Source: CALZKI01 sp045124055
Lineage (GTDB): Bacteria > Bacillota > Clostridia > Lachnospirales > Lachnospiraceae
Direction: 5' to 3'
Assembly (NCBI GenBank): GCA_045124055.1
Contig: JBGVKZ010000023.1
Location: forward strand, 1 to 48,184
DNA: 48,184 nt
Shown here: piece by piece, positions 23,148 to 32,143 of the stretch
How positions within the stretch are numbered: the first letter of the stretch is position 1
Layout: each line of letters starts with the position of its first letter
Position numbers and translations under genes: made by a program
Notes under the pieces: generated by a model
What the model saw: only the letters and a program-made list of their open reading frames with translations
What the model was told of the DNA's origin: nothing
Databases searched by the model: none

Positions 23148-23918
23148 ATGCCTATTGAAAATAAATATGATGAGAAACAGATACAGAATCGTCTTTTAGA
23201 ACTGGCAAGACGTTCCTATGAACAAAATACATATAGTTTTACAGGTTTTTTAGGACTCACCGAGCAATCTATTTTCTGGAAAATGGAACGGGAGCTAGCC
23301 TATGCCGGTTATGAATTAGAAGGCGGAAATCCAAATTGTGATAGAAAAATGATTCGATTCGGAAGAAAAGAGGAGCTAGGCTATGAGGAGGAATTTCCCA
23401 TAGTGTGTATCAAAATAACTCCATTGATTCAGAAATTTTCTGACCAGTTTTCGCATAGAGATTTTCTGGGTGCTATTATGAATTTGGGCATTGACAGAAG
23501 TAAAATTGGAGATATTTTTTTATCAGAAAATGAGGGATATGTGTATTGTCTAAATAACATTGCCGACTATATTGTAGAAAACCTGGACAGAGTAAAACAT
23601 ACCCATATTCAGTGTAAAAAGCAAAAAGATTTTTTAAGATTTAATAAAGATGAAGGAAAAACACTGGAAATAATTGTCACATCTGATAGAATAGACGTTG
23701 TGGTGTCTGGAATTTACCACATTAGTAGAAGTGAAAGTTTGTCCTACTTTGAAAAAGGTATTGTTTATGTCAATGGCAGACTATGTACCAGTAATGCAAA
23801 ATGTCTGCAAGAAGGGGACGTTGTTAACGTTAGGGGAAAAGGAAAATTTTGTTATGGTGGGATTACCCATATGACGAGAAAGGATAAATGTCGCATAAGC
23901 GTACAGATTTATAGATAA
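23148..23918 (+). CDS. YlmH-like S4-domain RNA-binding protein
   Basis: A 256-residue protein with the YlmH layout: an N-terminal alpha/beta domain (GFLGLTEQSIFWKMEREL, then FSHRDFLGAIMNLGIDRSKIGDI, a strong family signature) and a C-terminal S4 domain (about 180-240, with ESLSYFEKGIVYVNGR). Family knowledge: YlmH binds ribosome-associated RNA and is implicated in ribosome rescue; in Bacillus it lies in the division cluster. Here it sits apart from that cluster, beside a sulfatase-type membrane enzyme. Confidence 0.88.
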   Translation: MPIENKYDEKQIQNRLLELARRSYEQNTYSFTGFLGLTEQSIFWKMERELAYAGYELEGGNPNCDRKMIRFGRKEELGYEEEFPIVCIKITPLIQKFSDQFSHRDFLGAIMNLGIDRSKIGDIFLSENEGYVYCLNNIADYIVENLDRVKHTHIQCKKQKDFLRFNKDEGKTLEIIVTSDRIDVVVSGIYHISRSESLSYFEKGIVYVNGRLCTSNAKCLQEGDVVNVRGKGKFCYGGITHMTRKDKCRISVQIYR

Positions 23919-23932
23919 ATCAGTGAGGTTTT

Positions 23933-25471
23933 ATGAAGCAGTTTAAGGAGATTATGAAAAAAAGCTGGTCCAGTGGGGCATTTATTGCCGGAACTTGCTT
24001 TATGTTTTTGACAATTTTAATCGTTCGTGCATTGATATGGAAAGCCTGTTATTTTAACACAGTAGATTTTGAACAGATACTTTATAACCTTATGGCACCA
24101 ATGGACGGAGCGAATACAGAGGTTTTCACAGGGTTTGCTTTACAAATACTGCCTTCTGCGATAATTATCTGTGTATTGGTAGCTAGCGTAGTAATTGTTT
24201 TGAGTGATTATTACATAAATGAAAATAAAAAATCCGAGAAACTAAAAAAATGTTGTAGACCTTTCCATTTTTTGAAGAAGCATTACTTGTCTTGGAATGT
24301 GATTGTATTTTTGGTGGTGGCTTTATTTGGCCTTACAGAAATTGGTGCAGTCAACTATGTTTGGAATCGTTTTTTTGATAAATCAGAATTTTATGAAGAA
24401 GAATATGTAGCCCCGGATTCTGTTACTTTAACTTTTCCAGAAGAAAAGAGAAATCTGATTTACATCTTCTGCGAATCTATGGAAAATTCCTTTATGTCTT
24501 TGGAATACGGCGGAGCACAGGAGGAAAACTATATTCCGGAATTGACAAAATTAATGGAAGAAAACACTTCCTTTTACAATACAGAAACCAATAATGGTGC
24601 ACACGTATCTTACAATTCGGATTGGACAGTTGCGGCAATGACCACCCATACCTCAGGAATTCCATTAGTGTTACCTATGGGTGTAGAAGACGAGGAAAGT
24701 TATACTTCCTTCTTGCCGGGAGTAACCAATCTTGGAGATATTTTAAAAGAAGAAGGCTATAATCAGGAATTGATTATAGGTTCTGATGTTTCCTTTGGAG
24801 GTAGAGACAACCTGTTTAATACCCATGGGGAATATGAGATTTTTGACTATAATACAGCCATTGAGCGAGGCTATATTCCAAAAGATTATTATGAATTCTG
24901 GGGATATGAGGATAAAAAATTATTTGAATACGCGAAAACGGAGATTTTAAATCAGTACGCAAAAGGAGAACCTTTTAACGTAACAATTTTAACCGTAGAC
25001 ACACATTTTATGGACGGATATCAGTGTGAAGATTGTGAGGATACCTACGAAGATCCTTACCTGAACACTTTGAATTGTTCCAGCAAAAAAATCTATGAAT
25101 TCGTGGAATGGATAAAACAACAGGAATTTTATGAAAATACTACGATTGTTATTGCGGGAGACCACTTGAATATGGGTGGAACATATGTGGCCTCAATCGA
25201 CAGAGAATATGATAGAACCGTGTATTATACTATTGTAAATCCAGCCATAGTATATACAGGAAATGGTGAACATCTATACAGTACGCTGGACTTTTTTCCA
25301 ACTACTTTAGCCGCAATGGGTGTTGAAATTGAGGGAGACAGACTGGGACTTGGAACGAACTTATTTGCCACAGAAAAACAGACCTTGAGTGATAAATATG
25401 GTCACGAAGGATTATTCGAAGAATTGGAAAAGCATTCTGAGTATTACACCAATCATTTTGTAGAAGAATAA
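23933..25471 (+). CDS. LTA synthase/OpgB-like membrane sulfatase-fold transferase
   Basis: A 512-residue protein. Three N-terminal TM helices (about 17-38, 70-91 and 118-138) anchor an extracellular sulfatase/alkaline-phosphatase-fold domain. Seen: NLIYIFCESMEN (metal ligand Glu), the NSDWTVAAM nucleophile Thr segment, TVDTHFMDGY and IAGDHLNMGG. The nearest pattern is phosphoglycerol transferase of the MdoB/OpgB kind, which moves glycerol phosphate onto glycans or lipids. Canonical LtaS has five TM helices, so this is a related transferase rather than LtaS. Fourteen bases after the S4 gene. Confidence 0.82.
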   Translation: MKQFKEIMKKSWSSGAFIAGTCFMFLTILIVRALIWKACYFNTVDFEQILYNLMAPMDGANTEVFTGFALQILPSAIIICVLVASVVIVLSDYYINENKKSEKLKKCCRPFHFLKKHYLSWNVIVFLVVALFGLTEIGAVNYVWNRFFDKSEFYEEEYVAPDSVTLTFPEEKRNLIYIFCESMENSFMSLEYGGAQEENYIPELTKLMEENTSFYNTETNNGAHVSYNSDWTVAAMTTHTSGIPLVLPMGVEDEESYTSFLPGVTNLGDILKEEGYNQELIIGSDVSFGGRDNLFNTHGEYEIFDYNTAIERGYIPKDYYEFWGYEDKKLFEYAKTEILNQYAKGEPFNVTILTVDTHFMDGYQCEDCEDTYEDPYLNTLNCSSKKIYEFVEWIKQQEFYENTTIVIAGDHLNMGGTYVASIDREYDRTVYYTIVNPAIVYTGNGEHLYSTLDFFPTTLAAMGVEIEGDRLGLGTNLFATEKQTLSDKYGHEGLFEELEKHSEYYTNHFVEE

Positions 25472-25478
25472 AAGAAAA

Positions 25479-25523
25479 CCGCAAGAGCTCTTCGATAAAA
25501 GATTAGCTACTTGCGGCTTTTTT
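25479..25523. terminator. Bidirectional terminator between convergent genes
   Basis: CCGCAAG (25479-25485) pairs with CTTGCGG (25510-25516). T6 follows on the plus strand, and a T-rich tract also follows when read on the minus strand. Confidence 0.85.
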
Positions 25524-25529
25524 ATGTAT

Positions 25530-26072
25530 TTATTCCATAATGGTCAATAGGTCATCTACGCTTTTACGCTTTGGAGCTAAAGGCGTTTCATTTGGATAGC
25601 CAAGAGCAATGAAAGCAACCATTTCTCTATCTTCAGGAAGACTTAAGAGTTCTCTGGCTTTATCATCATCAAAAATTCCCATAATTACAGTCCCAAGTCC
25701 TAATTCGTGAGCAGCGAGGCAGAAACTCTGGGAAGCAATTCCGGCATCAAACATCTGCCAAGAAGCACCTTTTTGAGTGGTAAATGAGCCATCTCTTTCA
25801 TAGCCGCAACGACCCTTAATTGCAGTAATTGCAACAACCATTGGGGCATTTTTCATAATTACGCCATTGTTGGAATATAGCGAAGTACATTCTGCGGCAA
25901 TTTTATCCTTCAATTCGCCAGTAATAGCCACGTATCTTGTAATTTGTGTATTCTTCCAGCTTGGTGAAAAAGATGCGGTTTCAACGATTTCTCTTAAAAC
26001 CGATTCTTCTACTGGTTGGTCCGTAAATTGACGGATACTTCTTCTTGTTAAAATACATTCTTTTGCTGTCAT
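25530..26072 (-). CDS. Nitroreductase-family FMN protein
   Basis: A 180-residue flavoprotein. Seen: LTRRSIRQFTDQPVEE (FMN phosphate binding Arg and Ser), ETASFSPSWKNTQ, AGIASQSFCLAAHELGLG and the C-terminal ALGYPNETP. Reduces nitro, quinone or enone compounds with NAD(P)H; the natural substrate is unknown. AGGAGGG just upstream supports ATG at 26072-26070 rather than the longer frame. Monocistronic. Confidence 0.9.
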   Translation of the reverse strand: MTAKECILTRRSIRQFTDQPVEESVLREIVETASFSPSWKNTQITRYVAITGELKDKIAAECTSLYSNNGVIMKNAPMVVAITAIKGRCGYERDGSFTTQKGASWQMFDAGIASQSFCLAAHELGLGTVIMGIFDDDKARELLSLPEDREMVAFIALGYPNETPLAPKRKSVDDLLTIME

Positions 26073-26129
26073 AAGAAACCCTCCTAAATTCATACGAATT
26101 TTCTATAACATTATCATAACACAAAGTGA

Positions 26130-26158
26130 TTGTAATGTCTCAAATAATTCGATATAAT
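26130..26158 (+). promoter_or_regulatory. Promoter of the PH-domain gene
   Basis: TTGTAA (26130-26135), 17-base spacer, TATAAT (26153-26158). Confidence 0.65.
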
Positions 26159-26203
26159 ATGAAAAGAAAGAGCGATTTTTTATGCAAACAGGAGGCATAG
26201 GAT

Positions 26204-26584
26204 ATGGAATACATAGAGAGAAAAAGATGGGTGTTTTTAGGACTTCCTTTTACATTTACGAAATACATTGTGAAAGAAGATGCTATAACAATCAATAAAG
26301 GACTTTTTAATAAAGTAGAGAACGATTGTTATATGTATAAGGTACAGGACGTTACCTTAAAGCAGAGCCTTTTTGAAAGAATAGTAAAATTAGGTACTAT
26401 TGTGTGTTATACAGGAGACACCACACACCCGGAATTAGTACTGGAACATATTAGAAATTCAAGAACTTTAAAGGAATATATTTTAAAGACTTCTGAAGAG
26501 GCAAGGCTTAAGAGAAGAACAATCAACACATTAGATATTGGTTCAGGTGATATGTCTGATGTAGACCCAGCAGATTTTGACTAA
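26204..26584 (+). CDS. Bacterial PH-domain (bPH2/DUF304) protein
   Basis: A 126-residue cytoplasmic protein. The beta-rich core (about 12-90), with YIVKEDAITINKGLFNK, MYKVQDVTLKQSLFERI and LGTIVCY, follows the pattern of YdbS/YdbT-type bPH2 domains, but the TM helices found in those proteins are missing. The tail is acidic (SGDMSDVDPADFD). Function unknown. GGAGG upstream; monocistronic. Confidence 0.75.
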   Translation: MEYIERKRWVFLGLPFTFTKYIVKEDAITINKGLFNKVENDCYMYKVQDVTLKQSLFERIVKLGTIVCYTGDTTHPELVLEHIRNSRTLKEYILKTSEEARLKRRTINTLDIGSGDMSDVDPADFD

Positions 26585-26588
26585 AGTT

Positions 26589-26623
26589 TTAGCGGTATGT
26601 GTATCATACCGCTAATTTTTTTT
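26589..26623. terminator. Intrinsic terminator, overlapping the convergent gene
   Basis: TTAGCGGTATG (26589-26599) pairs perfectly with CATACCGCTAA (26605-26615), then T8. The stop codon of the minus-strand gene lies within the hairpin. Confidence 0.9.
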
Positions 26624-27023
26624 CATCTGTATGAAGTCTGCATAAAAGTTTTTCAAAGATAAGTCCGGCAATACACCAAAATATGAAATAGTCCAGTCGA
26701 ATCACACCGGCAAGATTCCAGGTTGCCCCTTCATAATTCCAAGGACATATATGGAGAGCTTTCAGAATAGTACCTGAAATAAATTCCACAAAAAAGATTA
26801 AAATTGCATATAAGGAAGCTCTTAACCATATAGGAAAAAAACTGATTTTTTGGTATAATGGAAAAATAAGAGCAGCAACACCATATATTGGAAACATTAA
26901 AAGTGAGGTGTGACCCATTAAGGTATAATCCTGGGTCAGTAAACTCCCAAAGGAAGTGAAAATGATTTCCATACACCAACCGATGATTCCACAGATAATA
27001 AAGTGTTTTACAAATATTTTCAT
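26604..27023 (-). CDS. CmpB-like (putative ABC-transporter type IV) membrane protein
   Basis: A 139-residue protein with four hydrophobic helices. HFIICGIIGWCMEIIFTSF, HTSLLMFPIYG and SGTILKALHICPWNYEG match the PF06541 family, named putative ABC-transporter type IV although its function is unproven. Start ATG 27023 is used; an in-frame ATG at 27059 would overlap the divergent gene by 16 bases. Neither start has a good ribosome binding site. Head to head with a FolC-like gene only 20 bases away. Confidence 0.75.
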   Translation of the reverse strand: MKIFVKHFIICGIIGWCMEIIFTSFGSLLTQDYTLMGHTSLLMFPIYGVAALIFPLYQKISFFPIWLRASLYAILIFFVEFISGTILKALHICPWNYEGATWNLAGVIRLDYFIFWCIAGLIFEKLLCRLHTDEKKLAV

Positions 27024-27043
27024 AAAAATAGGATAAGCCAAAA

Positions 27044-28093
27044 ATGATGAATTATGCACAGGTAATTGCCAAATTAGAACAGTTAAAAACAGGAAAAAAC
27101 ATAGCAGATACAGAGCATATATTGCAACTTTTTTCTAAAATTTCAGGAAAAGAAGGAGTTTTTAAAATTTTGTATCTTCAGAACACTTTTGAAGATGATT
27201 CCATAGGTGCATTTTGTGAATCCATTTTAAAGGAACATAATAAAAAAGTTGGACGCTTTACCTTTTTTGCGTGGAAACGGCCCTGCGAACATATCTTAGT
27301 GAATCAAAAAAACATTAGTCAAAAAGAATTTGCTGCCATATTTGAGGAAAATTTTCAAGATGGAAAAATAGATATGGAATCACTGACTCAAAAGGAAGTG
27401 TATTTCTTAATGGCTTTATTCTATTTTGACAAGAAAGCATGCGACTATATTCTTTTGCCAAAAGAACTTAAAGATACAGAAAATAAAGAAACGGAAGACA
27501 TCAGAAATTACAAAAGAACCCTTTTAGGACAAACTTATTCCATAGTAGGTTTTGAGGATTTAAAAATAAATTGTGGTTCAAAAAAAGATATGGAAAACAG
27601 TGTCTTATCTATTCGTAGGTTAGAACAAGAAGGAATTATTTTACAGGAAAAGCTTGTGCGAAAAGCCTTATTAAAGACAAAATTAGAAGGAAGATTTGAG
27701 GTATTAAATACCAGGCCATATGTGATTTTAGATGGAGCAGATAATAGTCAGGCTACAAAAATACTTATGGCAAATCTACAATATTTTTTCCCAGAGAATC
27801 CTTATATCTTTGTGCTTGGGACTTTACAAGAAAATTATGAGCTGGTTGTGCGGGAAAGTGCTTTTCTGGCACAGCAGATTTTCACAGTGACACCACCTGA
27901 TATACAAAATGCTTTGCCTGGAATTGAATTGGCTAGAGAAGTCAAAAAATTAAATCCAAATATAACAAACGCAAGCAGCATAGAAGAAGCCTTTGAAATA
28001 GTGGACTTAATAAGTGGAAAAGATACCGTAGTAATTGCCTTTGGGAGCACTGCCTTACTGGATAAATGTAAGACAGTGGCAACAAAGAAATAA
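27044..28093 (+). CDS. FolC-like (Mur-ligase fold) protein without a P-loop
   Basis: A 349-residue protein whose overall pattern follows folylpolyglutamate synthase. ESILKEHNKKVGRFTF parallels the segment after the FolC P-loop, and KTKLEGRFEVLNTRPYVIL followed by DGADN (about 230-234) parallels the C-terminal ligase domain start. The ATP-binding loop GTNGKGS is replaced by NTFEDDS (about 47-53), and the usual His of DGAHN is Asp. It is about 70-80 residues shorter than FolC. ATP-dependent ligation is therefore unlikely; a folate-binding or structural role is inference. Either ATG (27044 or 27047) may start it. Confidence 0.7.
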   Translation: MMNYAQVIAKLEQLKTGKNIADTEHILQLFSKISGKEGVFKILYLQNTFEDDSIGAFCESILKEHNKKVGRFTFFAWKRPCEHILVNQKNISQKEFAAIFEENFQDGKIDMESLTQKEVYFLMALFYFDKKACDYILLPKELKDTENKETEDIRNYKRTLLGQTYSIVGFEDLKINCGSKKDMENSVLSIRRLEQEGIILQEKLVRKALLKTKLEGRFEVLNTRPYVILDGADNSQATKILMANLQYFFPENPYIFVLGTLQENYELVVRESAFLAQQIFTVTPPDIQNALPGIELAREVKKLNPNITNASSIEEAFEIVDLISGKDTVVIAFGSTALLDKCKTVATKK

Positions 28094-28103
28094 CTGATGT
28101 TAT

Positions 28104-29114
28104 TTATTCCTGAGGCTGAAAAACGGTAACATTTAACTTACTAAAAGTTGGAGTATGGTATACAGGTGTTTCAGATTCGAAGGCGGTAAAATACACATAG
28201 TTAGAAGTAATGTTGATATTTTTATAAGAGCCTTCTTTGACAATTTCATTGTTACTTCCATCTGTATACATTCTTTTTAAACAAGGAGAGTCAGAGGAAG
28301 CTGTCTGATAGTAAATCATATTTTCATATACATTGAAATAGTCTACACGGTCGTTGGTTAAGATTTCCACAGTATTATCTAACAGTGAATATCTGGACAG
28401 GCCATAATGATTTGACAAATCCATATAATATACATAGTTACCTTCCACAATGGGATTCCAAAGATTACCTGTCCAAAGGGTAGAGATGGAATCCGTTTCT
28501 GTATTAAGGCCATAGAGGTAGTGGTCACCGTCTGTACCATTAAAATAAATAGTACCATTTACGACACAATGAGGATTGATAATGGCATCTTCTACTTCCA
28601 CAATGCTTTCACCGTTAATATCAGCTTTATATAACCTAGTATATTCGGTATTATTGTAATGCTGGTAATAAATCTGATTCCCTGTCAGAATCAAGGCAGT
28701 ACAGATACTATCATCGAGACACTTCACATTTTTCCCTTTTAGGTTGCTTCTGAAAATTCCAGAATTTTTTACCAAAGTACCAATGCCGGATTCTGAAAGA
28801 TTTCCGCTTCGATAATAAACCAGATAAGATTCACTGGCATTAATCAAAGATACGTTAGAATCGTTTAGCTTAGAAACCTCTGTTTCATCGGAATTCATTA
28901 CATATAAAGTGCCATTGTCATAGGCATTAGAAAAATAGACTTTCCCATCATATTCGCAAAAAAGTCCCCCATTATTTAAGTTTCCTGCGGTATTACCAAT
29001 GGTGTCTTTTGGAAGTGTTTTGCCAGGTAATTTTATAGTGGATAAAAGTGCAATGACTATAACTATGACAAAAATACTACCAAGAATCAGTAAGTTTTTC
29101 TTATTTTCGTTCAT
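28104..29114 (-). CDS. DUF5050 membrane-anchored beta-propeller-like protein
   Basis: A 336-residue protein with an N-terminal TM anchor (about 8-25) and an extracellular region of repeated strands. Patterns such as GKVYFSNAYDNGTLYVMN, NQIYYQHYNN, GTIYFNGTDG and NYVYYMDLSN recur every 40 residues or so, the DUF5050 pattern of a beta-propeller. Function unknown; clostridial members often sit at the cell surface. Transcribed divergently from the DUF815 gene. Confidence 0.8.
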   Translation of the reverse strand: MNENKKNLLILGSIFVIVIVIALLSTIKLPGKTLPKDTIGNTAGNLNNGGLFCEYDGKVYFSNAYDNGTLYVMNSDETEVSKLNDSNVSLINASESYLVYYRSGNLSESGIGTLVKNSGIFRSNLKGKNVKCLDDSICTALILTGNQIYYQHYNNTEYTRLYKADINGESIVEVEDAIINPHCVVNGTIYFNGTDGDHYLYGLNTETDSISTLWTGNLWNPIVEGNYVYYMDLSNHYGLSRYSLLDNTVEILTNDRVDYFNVYENMIYYQTASSDSPCLKRMYTDGSNNEIVKEGSYKNINITSNYVYFTAFESETPVYHTPTFSKLNVTVFQPQE

Positions 29115-29161
29115 GAACTATCCCTCCATAAACAGTTTGTTAAATTTATGTAATATATGTA

Positions 29162-29190
29162 ATTATACTGTTTTCGTTTATTGCTATCAA
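29162..29190 (-). promoter_or_regulatory. Promoter of the DUF5050 gene
   Basis: On the minus strand TTGATA (29190-29185), 17-base spacer, TATAAT (29167-29162). It lies back to back with the unmapped promoter of the DUF815 gene. Confidence 0.65.
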
Positions 29191-29261
29191 GAGGGATTTG
29201 GTATAAGATATAGGTAGAAATAAAAGTAAAAAATTACTTTTTTAGAAAGGTTATAAAGGAC

Positions 29262-30551
29262 ATGAGAGAAGACAGATTAATTGTATACAGAGAGTTTGAA
29301 GGCGGTGAGATATTACACGATATGGTGTGGCTCATTGAGAACTATCAGGATGAGTACTACAATTTAGAAGATAGAGCAGCATTATTTTACGATTGTATCC
29401 ATAGATTGATTGAAGAAGCCGGTAATCACGGATTTTATGGAAATTTGTGGCATTGCTATTTGACGAATTTGTTGGTGAATAATGAAAACAGTTATAGTAA
29501 AGCGTGTGAAATCAAGGGGAATATAGAAGGAACTATCAACCAGGCAGTTTTACACGATATTGAGATTTTTAAGGAATTATATGACTATGATTTTTCCGAT
29601 ATGGTGAAAGTATTAAAAGTAGATGCCTATGAATTGATTGAAAATTATGAGGGCTGCTCAGAAGAAAGCAAAGTATATAATACAAGAATTCGAGACAGAA
29701 TTTGTACTTTGGCGGTGAAATTTAAAAGTAATCACACTCCAGACGAAATGAAAGATACACTAACGGAGTTTTATAGAGAATATGGAGTAGGGAAATTCGG
29801 TTTACATAAATCCTTCCGTATTGTCAATCACAATGGGGAGGTACGGTTAGAGCCAATTTTGAATATTGCTCACGTATATTTTGATGATTTAGTAGGATAT
29901 GAAATTGCTAAGAAAAAAATCAAGGACAACACAGATGCCTTTGTCAATGGTCAAAAAGCCAATAACTGTCTTTTGTATGGTGATGCTGGAACAGGAAAAT
30001 CTTCCAGTATAAAAGCCATTGCCAATGAATATTATGACAAGGGTCTTCGCATCATAGAAGTATATAAGCATCAGTTTCAGGATTTGAATGATGTTATCAG
30101 TCAGATTAAAAATAGAAATTATAAGTTTATTATTTTTATGGACGACTTAAGCTTTGAAGATTTTGAAATTGAATATAAATATTTGAAAGCGGTAATTGAA
30201 GGGGGACTTGAGAAAAAACCGAAAAATGTTCTAATATATGCCACAAGTAATCGCAGACATCTTGTTAGAGAACGCTTTAGCGATAAGGAAGATAGACGAG
30301 ATGATTTACATTCCGGAGATACCGTTCAGGAAAAACTTTCCTTAGCATCAAGATTTGGGGTACAGATTTTCTTTGGTTCACCAACTCACAAAGAGTTTGC
30401 CGATATCATTTTAACATTGGCAAAACGAAATGGAATTGATATGAGTGAGGAACAATTATTGGCAGAAGCAAATAAGTGGGAAATTTCTCATGGTGGCCTG
30501 TCAGGAAGATGTGCACAGCAGTTTATTGATTATATAGCTACACAGGTATAA
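29262..30551 (+). CDS. DUF815-family P-loop ATPase
   Basis: A 429-residue ATPase. The N-terminal half (about 1-200) is helical and of unknown role. The C-terminal AAA+-like domain has Walker A LLYGDAGTGKSSS (about 240-252), Walker B FIIFMDDLSFED, a sensor-like IYATSNRRHLV and a late arginine-rich stretch. The family is widespread in clostridia and spore formers, with no settled function. The ppx gene follows 35 bases downstream and may be co-transcribed. Confidence 0.85.
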   Translation: MREDRLIVYREFEGGEILHDMVWLIENYQDEYYNLEDRAALFYDCIHRLIEEAGNHGFYGNLWHCYLTNLLVNNENSYSKACEIKGNIEGTINQAVLHDIEIFKELYDYDFSDMVKVLKVDAYELIENYEGCSEESKVYNTRIRDRICTLAVKFKSNHTPDEMKDTLTEFYREYGVGKFGLHKSFRIVNHNGEVRLEPILNIAHVYFDDLVGYEIAKKKIKDNTDAFVNGQKANNCLLYGDAGTGKSSSIKAIANEYYDKGLRIIEVYKHQFQDLNDVISQIKNRNYKFIIFMDDLSFEDFEIEYKYLKAVIEGGLEKKPKNVLIYATSNRRHLVRERFSDKEDRRDDLHSGDTVQEKLSLASRFGVQIFFGSPTHKEFADIILTLAKRNGIDMSEEQLLAEANKWEISHGGLSGRCAQQFIDYIATQV

Positions 30552-30586
30552 TTTAAAGACATATGTTATTTAATTGAGGTGATATT

Positions 30587-32134
30587 ATGCCAAGTAAGAA
30601 AAACAAAGTATTTGCGGCCATAGATGTAGGCTCTTATGAAATTTGTATGAAGATATTTGAATTGTCTGCAAAGTGGGGTATGAAAGAAATTGATTGTTTG
30701 CGACATAAGGTAGAGCTTGGTACACAGACCTATAAAACAGGAAAAATTGATGGAAGCAGTGTGGAAGAACTGATTAAAGTATTAAAAGATTTTTCTATGG
30801 TAATGAGTACTTATAAAGTGGACGACTATGTGGCATATGGTACGAGTGCTATTCGTGAAATGAAAAATAGTCGTATTCTTTTGAATCAGATTAAAGTAAA
30901 GACAGGAATTGAAATTCAGCAATTAAGTAATGCAGAACAAAGATTTCTGGATTATAAATCTGTAGCTGCCAAAATGGGTGACTTCATAGAGGCTATGGAA
31001 ACAGATACGGCTATTGTGGATATTGGCGGTGGTAGTATTCAGATTTCCTTATTTGAAAATAATACTCTGATTACCACGCAAAACTTAAAACTGGGTGTAC
31101 TTAGATTGTGGGAAAACATGAAAATGTTGAATGCAAAGACTTCTTCTTTTGAAGAACTGATAGAAGAACTTTGCTTGAATCAGTTACAGGTATTTCAAAA
31201 ACTATATTTGAAAGAAAAATTAATTCCAAATTTAATTATTGTAGACGATTATTTGGCACCCGTATTAAAAAAGGAATTAAAAGATGGAAATGACCATATG
31301 ACTTCAGAGGAATTTTCGGATTTCCTAAAAAGTCTTAGAAATATGCCTGTAAGAGAAATGGCAAAACAGTTTCATATAGGAGAAGATCAGGCAATTCTTT
31401 TATATATTTGTGCGATGCTAACCCATAACATAGAATCCATTATGCAGAGTAAGTTTTTGTATACACCGGGCGTTACTTTAACAGACGGTATCGCTTATGA
31501 ATATGCAGAAAAAGAAAAATTCATTAAACCGGCACACGACTTTGAACAAGACATTATTGTGTGTGCAAAAAATATCAGTAAGCGGTATATGGGTAGTAAA
31601 AAGCGTGCAGAAACCTTAGAACAGATTACTCTGACTATTTTTGATAGTATGAAAAAACAGCATGGTCTTGGAGCAAGAGAACGCCTGTTATTGCAAATTG
31701 CAGCTATATTACACGACTGCGGCAAATATATTAGTTTAGTAGATTTGGCGGAATGTTCTTATCACATTATTAAATCTACGGAGATGATTGGTCTTTCGGA
31801 AATGGAAAGAGAGATTGTTGCCAATGTAGTCAAATATAACCATTCTGATTTTCCATATTATGAAGGAATTCGAAACAACTTGGAAATCAGTGAGGAAGCC
31901 TATTTGACTATCGCCAAATTGACAGCGATTTTGCGGGTAGCAAACGGGCTGGATAGAAGCCATAGACAAAAATTTAAAAATATTAAAGCTGTGGTGAAAG
32001 ATAACGACTTGATTATTACCACTGTAAATGCAGTTGATACTACTTTGGAACGAGGCCTGTTTAAAGAAAGAGCAGGATTTTTTGAAGAAGTATTTTCGAT
32101 TAAGCCAGTTATCCGTTTAAAACAGAAGGAGTAG
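30587..32134 (+). CDS. ppx: Ppx/GppA exopolyphosphatase with HD domain
   Basis: A 515-residue enzyme that hydrolyses polyphosphate ends or pppGpp. Seen: AAIDVGSYEICMKIFEL (the first phosphate-binding strand, where DVGS replaces the usual DxGSN), YGTSAIREMKN, IVDIGGGSIQISLFENN, and a C-terminal HD domain with IAAILHDCGKYISL and YNHSDFPYYEGI. GAGGTGA upstream. Ten bases before ppk, so polyphosphate breakdown and synthesis are co-expressed. Confidence 0.9.
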   Translation: MPSKKNKVFAAIDVGSYEICMKIFELSAKWGMKEIDCLRHKVELGTQTYKTGKIDGSSVEELIKVLKDFSMVMSTYKVDDYVAYGTSAIREMKNSRILLNQIKVKTGIEIQQLSNAEQRFLDYKSVAAKMGDFIEAMETDTAIVDIGGGSIQISLFENNTLITTQNLKLGVLRLWENMKMLNAKTSSFEELIEELCLNQLQVFQKLYLKEKLIPNLIIVDDYLAPVLKKELKDGNDHMTSEEFSDFLKSLRNMPVREMAKQFHIGEDQAILLYICAMLTHNIESIMQSKFLYTPGVTLTDGIAYEYAEKEKFIKPAHDFEQDIIVCAKNISKRYMGSKKRAETLEQITLTIFDSMKKQHGLGARERLLLQIAAILHDCGKYISLVDLAECSYHIIKSTEMIGLSEMEREIVANVVKYNHSDFPYYEGIRNNLEISEEAYLTIAKLTAILRVANGLDRSHRQKFKNIKAVVKDNDLIITTVNAVDTTLERGLFKERAGFFEEVFSIKPVIRLKQKE

Positions 32135-32143
32135 AGGATAAGT

